NCBI GenBank assembly: GCA_029204225.1
Contig: CM055097.1
Location: 37,190,976-37,248,975 of the forward strand
From: Diphasiastrum complanatum
Taxonomy: Eukaryota > Streptophyta > Lycopodiopsida > Lycopodiales > Lycopodiaceae
Reading direction: 5' to 3'
Length of the DNA: 58,000 nt
Shown here: positions 1 to 11,289 of the stretch, one piece after another
Numbering within the stretch: position 1 is the first letter of the stretch
Layout of the letters: every line of letters begins with the position of its first letter
Translations under genes and position numbers: made by a program
The notes under the pieces: generated by a model
Told to the model about the DNA's origin: nothing
Database searches by the model: none
Seen by the model: only the letters and a program-made list of their open reading frames with translations

Positions 1-815
1 CCAGCCAGTTTGCCAAAAAAAATAGCCAGAAAAATGAAAAAACCTTTGTAAAAAATGTCCAAAATTTCACAATAGCCCAAAACACCCCAGACAACCTTTG
101 CCCAGCTTCATTTTCAGCATCAGAGCCATCTTGGAGGTCGACGAAGGTTAGTACTGAGTGTACGGTCTCTGGCGAAGGTTCTTAGACACAAAAACTAGGA
201 ATTTGCCATCAAAACCCTCGCCAACTTCAATATCTGCAAAAGTACGTATTGCCAACCTTCGCCAGTTTGCCAGTAGCTACTTTTCCATGCTTTTTTTAAG
301 CTTCAGTGAAGTCGGCAAAGGTTAATATTGAGAAAAAGTGGTCAGGCGAACGTTCTCAGAAAAAAATCCAAGTCCTTTGAACCTTCGCCAACCTTTATAA
401 ACCCTCGCCTGTGTATCATCAATCTTCTCCGAGCTTAGAATAGTCATAAAATATTGTTCTGATGTATCTGTGAAGAGGGCGAAGGTTATTATTATTTGTA
501 ACTAGTCCGACGAATGTTCCCAGCCCTCAAAAGTGCTAAATTGCCTTCTGAACTCTCACCAACAGATTATCTCTTGCCAATGAGAACATTCGCCTAACCC
601 TTGCCAGCTCTCTAATCATCGATCTGTACTTCTCTGCAAGTCGACGAAGGTTAGTCTCCATCAGAAGGATAGTGGCGAAGGTTCCTAGTCCAAATCATGC
701 CCAAAATTGTTTTCAGAACCCTTGCCGAACCATCCTTCGCCTACAAGAACCCTCGCCAAATACATTGTGATAAATCATATATCAATCAGACGAAGGTTCC
801 TGTTAAGAAATTTGA
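1..815. repeat. Degenerate tandem satellite, about 165-172 bp period
   Basis: Four to five diverged units can be followed by the recurring block GTCGACGAAGGTTAGT, then about 20 bases later GGCGAAGGTTC, then AACCCTCGCC or AACCTTCGCC. Block starts fall near 139, 311, 478 and 642, giving spacings of about 172, 167 and 164. Within each unit the CGAAGGTT word recurs in inverse orientation, so a unit could fold on itself. The small ORF at 697-930 is written in this repeat and is not taken as a gene. The nucleosome-like period fits satellite DNA; the family is not recognised. Confidence 0.7.
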
Positions 816-1093
816 AAAAATCCAAAAAATTGTTGAAACTACTAGTGACTTGACCCGTGAAATACATGTTCGATCGCCGGTGTGGATATGGACACTGCTA
901 CAAGAATTGTACATTGAGAGCCAGCACTAGCACGTCATTGAATTGGATTGCAGTTCAATCAGCAGGCCCAATCACAACTCCACACTCATTTGCACCAAGG
1001 AGGCTCCCTATCCTAACGTTCCAGTGTTAGCTGTTACACGAGCACAAAAGCACAAGGAGGTAGCTCCATCATCACCACATTTTGTATCAATCT

Positions 1094-1259
1094 CATCTCA
1101 CATTTTGTTTATGAAACGTGCAGGTTTAACCACATCGAGTTACAACACATGTTACATTTGTGGACCTCTTTTGGAGGGACCACTTTTGTGGTCCACAAAT
1201 GTAACGTGCATTGTAGATGTGGTTGAACCTGCATAGTTCATAAACCAAATGTAAGATAA
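1094..1259. repeat. Foldback (MITE-like) inverted repeat
   Basis: Two arms of roughly 75-80 bases are near reverse complements around a centre at about 1180. The best-kept segment is GTTACATTTGTGGACC, present at about 1151-1166 and inverted at about 1190-1205. Outer parts (TTTATGAA, TGCAGGTT, AACCACATC) also pair. The transcript would form a long imperfect hairpin. It resembles a foldback MITE or a young inverted-repeat small-RNA locus; no clear target duplication was seen. Confidence 0.7.
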
Positions 1260-1589
1260 GCTTAGTCAAATGCACTCAAATGCTAAATCCTAAAATGGAT
1301 TTTTATTATTTGATACATACCTGAACATTCACTTAAACCGGGATAGTCATCATGCATCGTCCACATTGGAATTCCATGAATAATGAATTTCCTTTGTTGT
1401 AACGGTCCCGAGATGTCGTAAGCGTGAATACCATTCCAAAGAATGCACAATTCATCGACCAAAGGTGCAAGATACACATCCATGTTCTTGGCCTTGTACT
1501 TTCCTGGAATAAATAGAACTAATAACATGTCCCGTTTGTATACTCAACCATAGAGGTATATTATAATTAACGAGCACAACTGGCCTCTT

Positions 1590-1865
1590 CGAAGGTTGAA
1601 TCCAATGTCCCACATGGACGTCGAAATCTGATGTCCAAGTCCTACGTGGGATATCCGACGTGGACATCGGATTCCTACGTCCATCAAGCTCGTCGGAATT
1701 CGACTACCAAAAATTATAGAAACTACCCAAAAAAACGTCCGACAACGTGACGTCCGACTGTAAATGGACGTCGGATTTTGATGTCTATTAACAGAACGCC
1801 CTCTAAAAAAGTCCCAGACGGGTGTTCGACGGGTTTCAATGTGGAATCCGACGTCCCTGAATAGT
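1590..1865. repeat. Cluster of GGACGTCGGAT words in both orientations
   Basis: The word ATCCGACGT or its complement ACGTCGGAT, often extended to GGACGTCGGATT, recurs about eight times with small changes (for example near 1650, 1664, 1760, 1771 and 1850). Dense short repeats in both orientations are typical of subterminal regions of CACTA/EnSpm transposons, but no CACTA terminus was found here. Assignment is tentative. Confidence 0.45.
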
Positions 1866-3366
1866 TAAAAGAAAAATAAAAAAATGCGTAAAAAAATAGC
1901 ACGTGCATTTTTATCGGTTTATTCATGGGGTCGTGTTCTTGGGGAGGCGCTAGTCTTGGATTGCTTTTGAGACTATTTTTGGATTGCATTCGACATTTGG
2001 ATCAAGTAACAAGCATGAGGTAATTTCTATACTTACATTACTTAATTCACATTATGAATTGCAATATCTTATTGTATTACTTTTTGGAAATCCGACATTG
2101 CACAAAGTTTCGCAATTCCTAGTTAGTTAAGACATTGCACATCTTGGAATTCGACATTGTTTATATTTCGAAATCAGACATACAAAACCAATAACAATAC
2201 TGTGATCAATTGCAATAATATATATATTGAAAGTGTCAATCAATGTATCACAAAATGGCTGCTTTCGTAGTCTCTCTAACTTATGATAGATGAACTAAAA
2301 TTTATATTAAAAACCTAATCTACTCGTCGTCGTCATAAAAGTGTGAGGATGAAGTATTTGATGTCTTTTCCAAGTCCAAGAATGTTGTGCAGGGTCAATT
2401 TAACATGATGATCAAGTGCTTAAGTTTGGCAAATAAGAACCTATCCACAAAGTTCAAAAAGGTTTGTGTGGCACATGGGATCAAGAGGGGGCTTTCAAGC
2501 TCAAAGGTTCTACATGGTGTGAAAGAAATGGTTTTCTAGCAACTAATGGATCTGGAAAATAGGTCTTAGTCAATGGCTTTGATGGTCAAGTGGAAGATCA
2601 AGAGATTGATCTCAAAGGGCTTCAACAACACGAAAAAGAAAGTGGCAATTTGGAGCTAGTCAAGAGCATCAAAGGAGAGTCAAGTGACAAAGATGTTTTG
2701 GATCTATTTTTGCAGGTGTCTAAAGACTCAAGTAAGGTCAAAATAACAGCAAGAAAGTGTTGTTCAAGTTTACTTTACTTGTTCTATCTCATGTTTGAGC
2801 TATTTCATATGAATGTGTGCAAGTTGTCAAGATATGGAGAAACTAGCTACATTGTCTTGCAATATCTTATTGTTGGATTTGTACTAGCATTCTAGGCTGG
2901 TTTTGCTCAAAATGATGACTAGATCTCAAATAGATGACATTGGCAAGCCTCTTCTTGGATTTTTTGGTCAAACTAGCAAGATATGATCAAACCAAATGTG
3001 TTCACACAGGTCTAGGTGCCATACCTAACCCTCTTCAAAAGCTTATAACTTTTGATTGGCTCTACCAAATGGATTGAAACAAATTGCTACAAAAACTAGA
3101 CAAAACTAGCTTTCAAACAAGCTATCTAGCACCAAATTTAGATCTAACTTGGAAGAGAACTTTCCAAATGAACTTGGCTGTACTTCACACGTGCCTGAGC
3201 ACTGAATTCCGTACAGTACCTGAAATGATTCAATCATTATGATAATGAACCCTCTTGATCCAAATTTCCTTGAGATAGCATGGGAGATGCAATCAACACT
3301 CTCTAGATCTTGATTTTCATGAAAATTTTGAAACTATGGATGATAGATGCATCAAAAGCTTAGGTA
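1866..3366. other. No recognised gene; leader of a minus-strand LTR element at right end
   Basis: No ORF with a recognisable domain. A short open frame at 2590-2895 (plus) reads as a charged stretch followed by a hydrophobic stretch and may be a decayed retroelement gag or chance. The right part, from about 2900 to 3366, lies directly downstream (on the minus strand) of the primer-binding site at 3367-3379, so it is probably the untranslated leader of that retrotransposon. Confidence 0.4.
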
Positions 3367-3379
3367 GGCTCTGATACCA
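3367..3379 (-). promoter_or_regulatory. LTR-retrotransposon primer-binding site (initiator tRNA-Met)
   Basis: The minus strand reads TGGTATCAGAGCC, the usual plant Ty1-copia site complementary to the 3' end of initiator tRNA-Met. It directly abuts the LTR at 3380-3932, which fixes that LTR as a 5' LTR of a minus-strand element. Confidence 0.8.
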
Positions 3380-3932
3380 TGTGAAAATTCACACATGTGG
3401 GAATGCCCTAATGTGTGAAATTGATCTCCTAAGCTTGGCTCATGCACTATAGATCATCTATTGATTGAAATCCAAGATCAATGACAAGATTTAAGGCAAA
3501 AAGACATTCTACATGCATTCATTTATTACCAAAAGGTGTTTGACACATGTGGAAGACTTCATGAAATAAACTAAGTCCCAACAAGCTCCTCTCCTCGGGT
3601 AGAGAGAGAGAATACCACTTTTGGGCTCATCTAGAGAGAGAAGACAATACAAGCAAAAATGGCAAATCTCCAAATTGACTCAAAAAACTCATAGATCTCT
3701 CATACATTAATGAAGGGAATGAAAGTACATATAGAAAATAGTGGAGGGCCATGCTTGAATCCTATTGGACCCCTTTTCTAAGACCTCTAACATCTTATTG
3801 GATGAGTGACTTCACATTCTTTGATTATGATTGGGCCCTTCTACCAATTTTCTTACTTATGATTTGACCCTTTGACTTTTGCCACCACATAGGGTGCATC
3901 ACTCATGAAACCTAAACTTGACATGTGTCACA
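3380..3932 (-). mobile_element. 5' LTR of a copia-type retrotransposon, 553 bp
   Basis: On the minus strand the segment begins TGTGACACATG and ends TTTTCACA immediately before the primer-binding site. The ends form the inverted repeat TGTGA/TCACA and have the required TG...CA. No matching 3' LTR was found at lower coordinates and no pol domains are readable there, so the element appears truncated. Left end supported by the PBS; right end rests on the terminal repeat. Confidence 0.7.
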
Positions 3933-4932
3933 ATAGATCTTATAACTAAATTTTAAAAGAATCTTATCAGAACTCCTTCACAAGCAATATTGCCAGATAC
4001 TATTTGTTCTAATTATTCATTTAATGACACCATGAAATCATAATTGCATTGTTATGAGAATCCCCATAATTCCAGTGTTTGATATTCACATTAGGGTTTG
4101 CTCACTCGTGTAATGGACTTTAAAAATGAATCGTTCCTCCAAAACTCTTGGAGAATAGAACCAACCTTGAAACATAAATTATGCATATATTGGCTCCAAG
4201 CTTGCAACTAAAATCAAACCTAGATGTTGATGTTAGCACATGAATGGATAATGGTAAAGTGAAAGCAAAAACACCATAAGAGTGGGAGAGACTTCACATG
4301 AATTTTTTAAGAATCAACAATCTGAACTTGCAATGGAATGACAAACCATGTTGCTTAATAATGGAAATGTTTTTTTTTTTAAAAAAGATATTAATTTCAA
4401 AAAGCAATCATCAAATTCATGACACAGTTTGATTCACAACATAATATACAACTAGCAGTTTCTTTTAAATTTTCCAACCACTTCTTGACCTAGAATTCAT
4501 GCACTTAGGTGCTCAAGAGCAATCAAAATTCAAGCACTCGGATGCTCAAGAACTCTTCATCATTTGATTTTTGAGCCTTTTAATCCAAGCGATTAACAGA
4601 CTAATGTTAGGTAACAAGTGTAACCAAATTGTACTTTTGGCAAACGGTGTCAAACAAATGAAATTGTCCCGACGATATAAGTAAGCCACTTGGAAATCAT
4701 TATCTTAAATTGCAGAGTCTAATTTTCTAGTATTTTTCTATTGAATACCACCAAAAATTATCACTTCATAGATGACTCATAAGAGGTCTAATATTGCACA
4801 TCTTAATACCTTCAAAATATCGTTAGCAAATATGGAGTATTCATAATCCTTGTTAATGTATAAAGTTATGTGAGTATACATACGTATAAGCTAGTAGAAT
4901 AGCTTTACTAAGCCTGGCAAACAACAATGTTC
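3933..4932. other. Intergenic, AT-rich, nothing recognised
   Basis: No open frame with a domain, no RNA gene and no clear transposon end was seen. A pair of similar words (GCACTTAGGTGCTCAAGAGCAA and GCACTCGGATGCTCAAGAAC) near 4501-4552 suggests a short local duplication. Confidence 0.5.
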
Positions 4933-5511
4933 TTAACCTCTGTTCTTGAGTTCAACCAGCCATGATCGGTTAAGATCATTCTCTTTGACCACCTCCGCCA
5001 TCGCCTTAGCAGAAACTGCATGAGAGGCAACCTGAGTAAGGCCAACCAACGCCATAATCATCAAAACATTAATCTGATCTTCAGGTGTGGACAAGGATGT
5101 ACTTCCAGCCATTGCATTCTCGACGAATTCTGACTGAACCTCTCCATGCCATGTTGACAAGCTGCCTCTCAAACTTATCGATGGTTTCTAAGATCATCTA
5201 CATATTGTTAGAAGCAAGGGCCATATCAAGAGTACGAATGACATAAGCCATGGACTTGTTTATTGTCATCATCTTGGACTGTGTGCCCAGCCTTGCCACC
5301 ACTGCATCGGCCAATCGAGATGAAAGCCGCAGATAATTCATCTTCTCAATCCGCTTCCGTATGGCATTCTCAACAAGATGCGAGCGCCATCAATGTTCCC
5401 TTTCTCTATCACTTTCTTCACCTTAGTTTTCTCATCCTTCTCGCATTTTCTTGCATTTCGCACCAATGGTTTGCCTGTCAGCTTCAGGTTCAGCTCGATT
5501 ACTTGCTCCAT
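4933..5511 (-). pseudogene. CHMP1/DID2 (SAL1-type ESCRT-III protein) processed pseudogene
   Basis: CHMP1 is an ESCRT-III-associated protein that acts in multivesicular-body sorting. This copy reads from an ATG at 5511 through [71 protein letters not shown] and the C-terminal LVELKNRG before TAA, so nearly the whole protein is covered without introns. It is broken: a frameshift near 5380, an in-frame TAG near 5207 (within SNNM*MILETID), a second frameshift near 5170, and substitutions in the normally conserved GL-rich segment. Lack of introns indicates a retrocopy; no poly-A tail or target duplication could be recognised. It would not make a working protein. Confidence 0.85.
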
Positions 5512-5586
5512 TAACTATTTGGCACTCGCCTTTGCCTGTCAGCTTCAGCTCGATGACTTGCTCCATTAACTATTTGGTGCTCGCCG
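5470..5586. repeat. Two-copy tandem duplication at the CHMP1 retrocopy start
   Basis: A unit of 55-61 bases beginning TTGCCTGTCAGCTTCAG and ending in TATTTGGCACTCGCC occurs twice, at 5471-5531 and 5532-5586. It covers the first codons of the CHMP1 pseudogene and its immediate upstream flank, so the start codon region is present twice. Confidence 0.75.
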
Positions 5587-5627
5587 TTGCCAAAGAGCCC
5601 TTCCAAGAAAAATGGTTTTAAGAAAAT

Positions 5628-6165
5628 CTAGCGCGCAAATGAAGGATTGCTACCCTCTACGTCATATATCATCAACAGCTTTGATCGCTTGTCAAAAAAA
5701 TTGGCGACATCACAAGCAGATGAATTTTTGGAATGGTTTGAACATTTGAAATAACATTTATTGAATGTCAGTGAAATTTGCTTTTGTATTGTCAATTCAT
5801 CCACTCCAGTTTCCCTGACCTTGTCAAGCCCGCATCTACAATTGGAATTAGGAAGTGACTGGATTACCTTGACCGAAATCAAAGCCATCTGCTCTTTATT
5901 CTTACTCTCACAGTCATATTCCAATATGTCTTTCGTTTTCGATTGATCTTGTAAACATCCGGAATGAAGATCAGCTATTTTTGCTGCCCAACTGCAAGCA
6001 GTCAACAGTTTCGCTCGAGCAGTCTGATGAGCCCAAATAACGAGTCACGCAAGTCCCCTGAGTTGCTAGAAATCTGAAACATAGCTATGCCTACAAATCC
6101 TACGTTGAAAATAAAACCAAGAAGCATCGCCACGGGCAATAAAAATCCGAGATTGATGTTAAGTT
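5628..6165 (-). pseudogene. Degraded ORF with a membrane segment, unidentified
   Basis: Reading the minus strand from about 6165, one frame gives a hydrophobic stretch (LGFLLPVAMLLGFIFNVGF) followed by SGDLRDSLFGLIRLLERN. After a stop at about 6003 an adjacent frame continues as a 125-codon open frame (6005-5628) with KIADLHSGCLQDQSKTKD and a Cys-rich middle. The composition looks like real protein rather than chance. It lies directly upstream of the CHMP1 retrocopy on the same strand. No family recognised. Confidence 0.4.
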
Positions 6166-7060
6166 CCCATTGCCTTTATAGTTTTTTATAATTTGACGAT
6201 TCCCTCGATGAAAACTTTTTTTTCGACATTGACGATTTTTTCCCATGTTTGAACTGAATTTTCTGCAACTTCCAACAGATTTCCTCTTCTAAGTGTTGTG
6301 AGAGAAAAACCAAAAGGACTTGTAGAATAATGTTCATTGTGGTGATTGAAAGGGTGCATGAATGTGTGGTCATGTGAAAAAAGTCTAAATTAGAGTGTCG
6401 AAAAACCCTAAGCTCTACTTGTGTGGAAGTACGTGCAAATTCACATATGAAAATCCTAAAATGGCTTGATAGAATACAATCATACAAGGAAAGTGACGTG
6501 TAAGGGTTAGGAAACTGCAATACGAGTTTGGAAAACTTGCCAACTTGCTTTTGAATCATGAGAAACTTCTATGATAGAGAATTGACGAGGGTTTGCTTCT
6601 GAATCTTGAAACATCTAGCTTCTTGTAGATTCTTCTATAAATCTCTAGAACTATAATTTTCATATGAGCCACACACATTTTTCTAGAAGCATCTAGAAGA
6701 TGTATAATTCCTTGAAGATCACGACTCATGACTTGGGATTTCTTTGGCAGACCAGGTTTTATGAAAAACACACTCAGTGATTATATATTAGTGAAAAAGG
6801 GTTTAGTACAGAAAATTTAGAGCGACGGCGCCGGCTTTTATATTTTAAGTATTCGGGCCAACTCTAAGGCCAAAATTTCTTCTAGCCACATTTTGGGTGG
6901 ACTAGAACCCCTAATACTAAGTAATTAAAGTTGTCGTTTCTGATAATTTTTGGTCTTTAAAAAGCCAATTTTTACAACATCTTGAAAGAAAATCTCCCAA
7001 ACACTAGCCCAATTCCCATGTGGGAAATTCGACTAATATGTTTACTATAATATTTTAACT
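6166..7060. other. No recognised gene; possible LTR at right end
   Basis: Minus-strand open frames at 6176-6559 and 6556-6771 show no domain. The last few hundred bases before 7061 could be an LTR because a primer-binding-site motif follows, but the expected terminal CA is not clear and no partner LTR was seen. Confidence 0.35.
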
Positions 7061-7073
7061 TGGTATCAAAGCC
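7061..7073 (+). promoter_or_regulatory. Probable retrotransposon primer-binding site
   Basis: TGGTATCAAAGCC differs by one base from the standard copia initiator-tRNA-Met site TGGTATCAGAGCC. A copia gag remnant on the same strand at about 8400-8890 is consistent with the start of one decayed element, with a long leader between. Confidence 0.55.
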
Positions 7074-8399
7074 TAGCCAAATTGTGCACAAGTTTGAGTA
7101 TTGTGAGATTAGTTTCGAAAAACCATATTTTTAAGCATTGAGGAGAATTTTGAAAATTGGTTTTTTTGAGAATTCACAAGTTATGGTGCAAATTTGGCAC
7201 CACTAGAGCTTTAGAACACCAATTGAGGCATAATTGGATTTGTCAAGCGCTATAAAGAGTAGTGACTGCTAGCCATAGCAATTTACAAGGCTGAATTTGG
7301 AGAAAATTTGAAAAAGTTTTAAAATTTCCAAATTTGGGGAGCTATAGAACTTCGTTTGAAAAAATGCATTGTTTCCAGCTAATTCATAGTCGATTGACAA
7401 GTAATTTGATGAAAACATTTTGAATATTTATTTCTCAATGTTTGCTCGATATACAATTTAGAAAAGGAGCTAACTTGTTGGAAAGAACAAGGGATTTGAG
7501 CAACAGAATCCTACATCTCGAGCCATATGTGAAAGTTTTATGGTCTGTAAAAATCTAGAAAGAGACATGCTAGAAGGATGACGTTGTATGCAAATGGACA
7601 TAGATTGTCGTGTACCAGGGAGTGAGTATGGTTAGATTTTTCCAAATAGCTAGAAAAAAAAAGTAGCAACGAAGGAGAATAGGTGGGTAATAGGGACAGC
7701 TCACACGCGCCCAAATCGAGTAGTGCTTAGTGTCTGGAGGGATCCCGTGTTTGGAGTAAATTGGTTCGGCATGTAGAAGCATTCTAAATTGTCCGTTCCT
7801 TAATCAATGAAGATTAAACTATTGGAGATCGTTGAACCAAACCCGTCATTGGATGTGATAAAAGAGGGCCCAAACGGCCGTAAAAAGAAGAAATCATATT
7901 TTCATTAAAAAAATTTAGTTGGGAATGTTGGAAGGGTCCTAACATTCAAATTGGACTTTCTTCATTAAAAAGACTTCAGGTAAAGTTTCAGTTCAAAAAA
8001 TTCAAAAATTTTGTTTTGGGACTAAAGGACTCCAATTTTGACCAAACGAAAGGTCGTGACCTCCAATGAAGGGCGCCTGGATTATATATGCAAATACATT
8101 ATGCAAAAACAAATCGTTAACCATGGAGAAAGCATTTAATGGATCTCTGAATTAATTTACCTTTTTAGGAAGCATGTAGTCTACAATGCATGCCAAATGC
8201 ATTTTGTGAAATTCAAAGTTTTGATTGGCAAATTTTCAATCCATACGACATGAGGGACTTGTAAGAAATACGGACAAGTCAAAATTATCAAGTTCAGACA
8301 TCGTCATTGTGCTCAACAGCCCTCATAAAGCCTACAATTGGTATTTTAAGCAGTTTTGACATGCCAAACATGGGCGAATCCATTTTGAGCAAATCAAGC
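7074..8399 (+). other. Probable retrotransposon leader, no ORF
   Basis: AT-rich sequence between the primer-binding site and the gag remnant. No protein domain is seen on either strand; the minus-strand open frame 7570-7782 has none. Confidence 0.35.
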
Positions 8400-8890
8400 A
8401 AGTTGGAGGAATATCCAACTACTCTGTCCAAAAATTTAAGGTGAAAAATATACTAACAAAGAAAGAATTGTGGGTTATCATCATAGGGGATGAGAGAAAA
8501 TCACCCATTGAAGCATATATCAAGGCATTCTACAAGAGGGCTAGGAGTGCATTGACCCACATTAGCCTCTCAATGAAGGATCATATAATCATGCATATAA
8601 GTGATGCAGTGATGCCAAGACAACCATGGAAAGTGTTTTGGGAGCAGTTTGAAACATCAAATCCATCTCGAATTATATTTCTAAAGTCAAAACTAAATAA
8701 CATTCAGATGGAGCAAGGAGAGCACATTCAGATACATTTGACTTAAATCAAAACGTTGAGAGATGAATTATACTCCATTGGTGAGCTGATTCATAATGTT
8801 GGACTAGTACATACAATGCCTTGTGTGGAATCACAAAATCCTATCAAATGTTTGTGAGTAGTGGGAGAGAATGCCTACCTTTGATAAACT
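8400..8890 (+). pseudogene. Copia-type gag remnant (UBN2-like)
   Basis: The main open piece (8441-8746) reads KSPIEAYIKAFYKRARSAL, then MPRQPWKVFWEQFETSN and LKSKLNNIQMEQGEHIQIH. This matches the copia gag pattern of an aligned 'W..L...Y' helix followed by 'L...L..LKM.EG.S...H'. After a stop at 8744 the same frame continues with IKTLRDELYSIGELIHN. No zinc knuckle or pol follows. It is a decayed fragment of an element probably starting at the primer-binding site near 7061. Confidence 0.6.
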
Positions 8891-9720
8891 TGGCTTGGCT
8901 TCACTTAGAGTGATGACACATTGGCAAAAATTGTATGTGTACACTAGATGCACACTGCTTCCACAAATGTTTTCTTGAAAGGGTACGAGATGGAAATGTT
9001 GCAATTAGATCCAAAAGACAAGAGAAAGGGTTCAATAAAGAATCAACCAAGAGTCAATAATGTAAATCTCTAAGATATGGATGTGCTTGCATTTTATTTT
9101 GAGTTCACAATGACAAATCATTTATGAAAGTCAACAATATCTTTTTTACAAGAACGTCTTGGATTAAGTGCACACCCATTATCTTTGGCTCAGCATCAAC
9201 ATAGCAAAGCGGCAATACACAATAGTGATAATTTCTTGGAATTTGAATTGTAAAAAAAACAATATAATTTTTTTTTAGTGTTTTCAAAATTTGTGGCATA
9301 ACTAGTATCAAATGTATTCTACGAGTTAATTTCATGAAAGTCAATTTAGACTATTAAAACACCATAAATATTTGTGTTTTTTGTTCGTGGACATTTTAAA
9401 TTTTTAGGTTTATTAAAAATTATAATTTTTTTGGACATGGTATATTGATTTTTTATTTATTATCAAAATGCATATATTTTGTGATTTTTGAAAAAAAAAA
9501 TTAATTGAAAAAACTGAAAATGGTTACTCACTTTTTTTAGGATCTAATTCATTTCAAAAGATTTTGCATTTTTTAAGTCTCATTCATACAAAGTGTTTTT
9601 ATTTCAAATAAATTTACGTTCTAGAGTTTCGTGATTAGGTTTTTTATTCTCAAAAAAAAAGTGTCAAAGTCATGATGTAGCATCTATGCAATCCACATAG
9701 AGAGTGTTCTAGAGTATATA
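8891..9720. other. AT-rich, nothing recognised
   Basis: Low-complexity A/T runs and no supported ORF or RNA gene. Confidence 0.5.
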
Positions 9721-9723
9721 TAA

Positions 9724-9735
9724 CACTACTGGAAA
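9724..9735 (+). mobile_element. Possible CACTA transposon terminus
   Basis: CACTACTGGAAA matches the common plant CACTA/EnSpm terminal consensus CACTACTAGAAA in 11 of 12 bases and is preceded by TAA. No opposite terminus or transposase was found in the window, so it may be chance. Confidence 0.3.
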
Positions 9736-9989
9736 GTGATTTTTAGTACGTGTGCTTTGTTCTCCAAATTTCAATGTCTTTGGTTTTGTGATCATGTTGG
9801 AAGTACTATAATTGCATTTCGTAGTTATCTTCCTTGCTATGCAAAGAGCATTATGAAGCTAAGAGTTTAACAACCCAAGAAGTATAAGGAAGGATCATGG
9901 ACCCAATCATATTAAGGCATTGTGTCTATATAGATGACCACCAAATCTGAAGAGCGGCTAGTTAGTAAAGTTGATATTGTTATTTGTTT

Positions 9990-10290
9990 AGATGTACATG
10001 GCATTGTGCATCCATGTCTCTTTCTATTTTTGGAGTTAGTGCAATGTTGGCAATGCTTTGAAAGATGAACAAATAGCTTTCATAAGTTTTTTGCATTAAG
10101 TATTTTCACATAACTATATTTTTTATGCAACGTTGTCCTTCATTGTGAACATTATACTTTTGTTAGATGTACATGACATTGCGCATTTATACGTGGTTAA
10201 ATGTCATTTGTTATTTTTGGGGTTAGTGCGATGTTGATGATGTCCTGATAGACAAATGAATAGCTTCTATGAGATTTTTACACAATTTTG
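9990..10290. repeat. Diverged direct duplication of about 100 bp
   Basis: Two segments, about 9990-10095 and 10163-10290, share in order GATGTACATGRCATTG, TATTTTTGGRGTTAGTGC, GATGTTG and AAATGAATAGCTT-like words, spaced about 172 bases. It looks like an old tandem duplication, or subterminal repeats of an element starting at 9724. Confidence 0.5.
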
Positions 10291-10296
10291 ACATGA

Positions 10297-11190
10297 ATGA
10301 GTTTTGGATGTAATTGTCCTTGTGTTTTGCTATGCACTATTGAGTCAATAATGAGGATTCAAAAAATGGAGGACAAGGTAGTTTTGGATCTGTGTGTTAC
10401 TAAATTGGTCCAGGATAATACCTTCATGGTTCAGAAGCTGTTACATATAAAGAATGAGCTACTAGTGTCAAAGCAGCATGAGGAGAAGGCCACTGCGGAA
10501 CTGAAGTAGATACAGACACATGAAGCAGCCTTACAAAAATATGTGCAACAATTGTAGGCTAGCTTACACTGCGTAGGATATGTAAGCAAGGCTATCCTCG
10601 AGTCAAAGTAGCAAGTCCCATTACTTTTAGAACAATTGGACATGGCCCAACTTGAGAAGAAACAAATATCGAAAGAGCTTGCAGATGTGTCATCTGAACA
10701 AGATTCTCTTATGACAACCCTTGTTGCGCAAATGCCCTACCTCTCAACATGAAATCACATACTTGGTGCGGAGAGTCGTGGCCTACAAGACCACATTGGT
10801 GGGCTTTCAACAGAAGTTTGAACAATACAAACTGATGGCAATGCAAGAGCTGGCATAGGCAGACAGATCCTTCAAAAGTATCAAAGAAGCTGCTGCAACA
10901 ATTCAAATGGGTCCCCGGATCCAAATCTCCCTCCAGCCTCAGTTTTCCCCACAATGCATTGAAGAAGAGCAAGGTGGAGATGGTGATGATTTTCAAGATG
11001 TCCAAGATCAGGGCAGAGATGTCTCAAAAGAGGCACAATAGGCTTCATCTTCTGTAACAACATCACGAAGACACATATCTGCATCAAGGGTTTTTAGGCC
11101 ACCGATCACCATTGAGGAGGAAGTCCAAAATTTTCTAAAGCAACAATCTTCACGAGGTGGCTAGATTCTCAAGTTTCGGACCTCATAGAT
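10297..11190 (+). pseudogene. Decayed coiled-coil ORF, unidentified
   Basis: One frame from the ATG at 10369 reads as a heptad-rich helix (VQKLLHIKNELLVSKQHEEK, then LLLEQLDMAQLEKKQISKEL). It is interrupted by TAG at 10507, in LQQL*AS near 10555 and in ESK*QV near 10607. Each TAG replaces what would be CAG, the signature of C-to-T decay at CHG sites. Frame is lost after about 10730. It may be a transposon coat or helper protein or a captured gene piece; no family recognised. Confidence 0.4.
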
Positions 11191-11289
11191 CAAAGGCCAT
11201 GTAAGTGACAACAAAATACTATCAAATGCAGATAAGATACATAAATAGCTCATAGCCTATTTGTATTATGGATGAAACTTGAAATAACT

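Noticed and set aside
697-1236. Two plus-strand ORFs at the left edge
   Set aside because: The first is written in the satellite repeat and the second in the foldback; neither has protein-like constraint or a domain.
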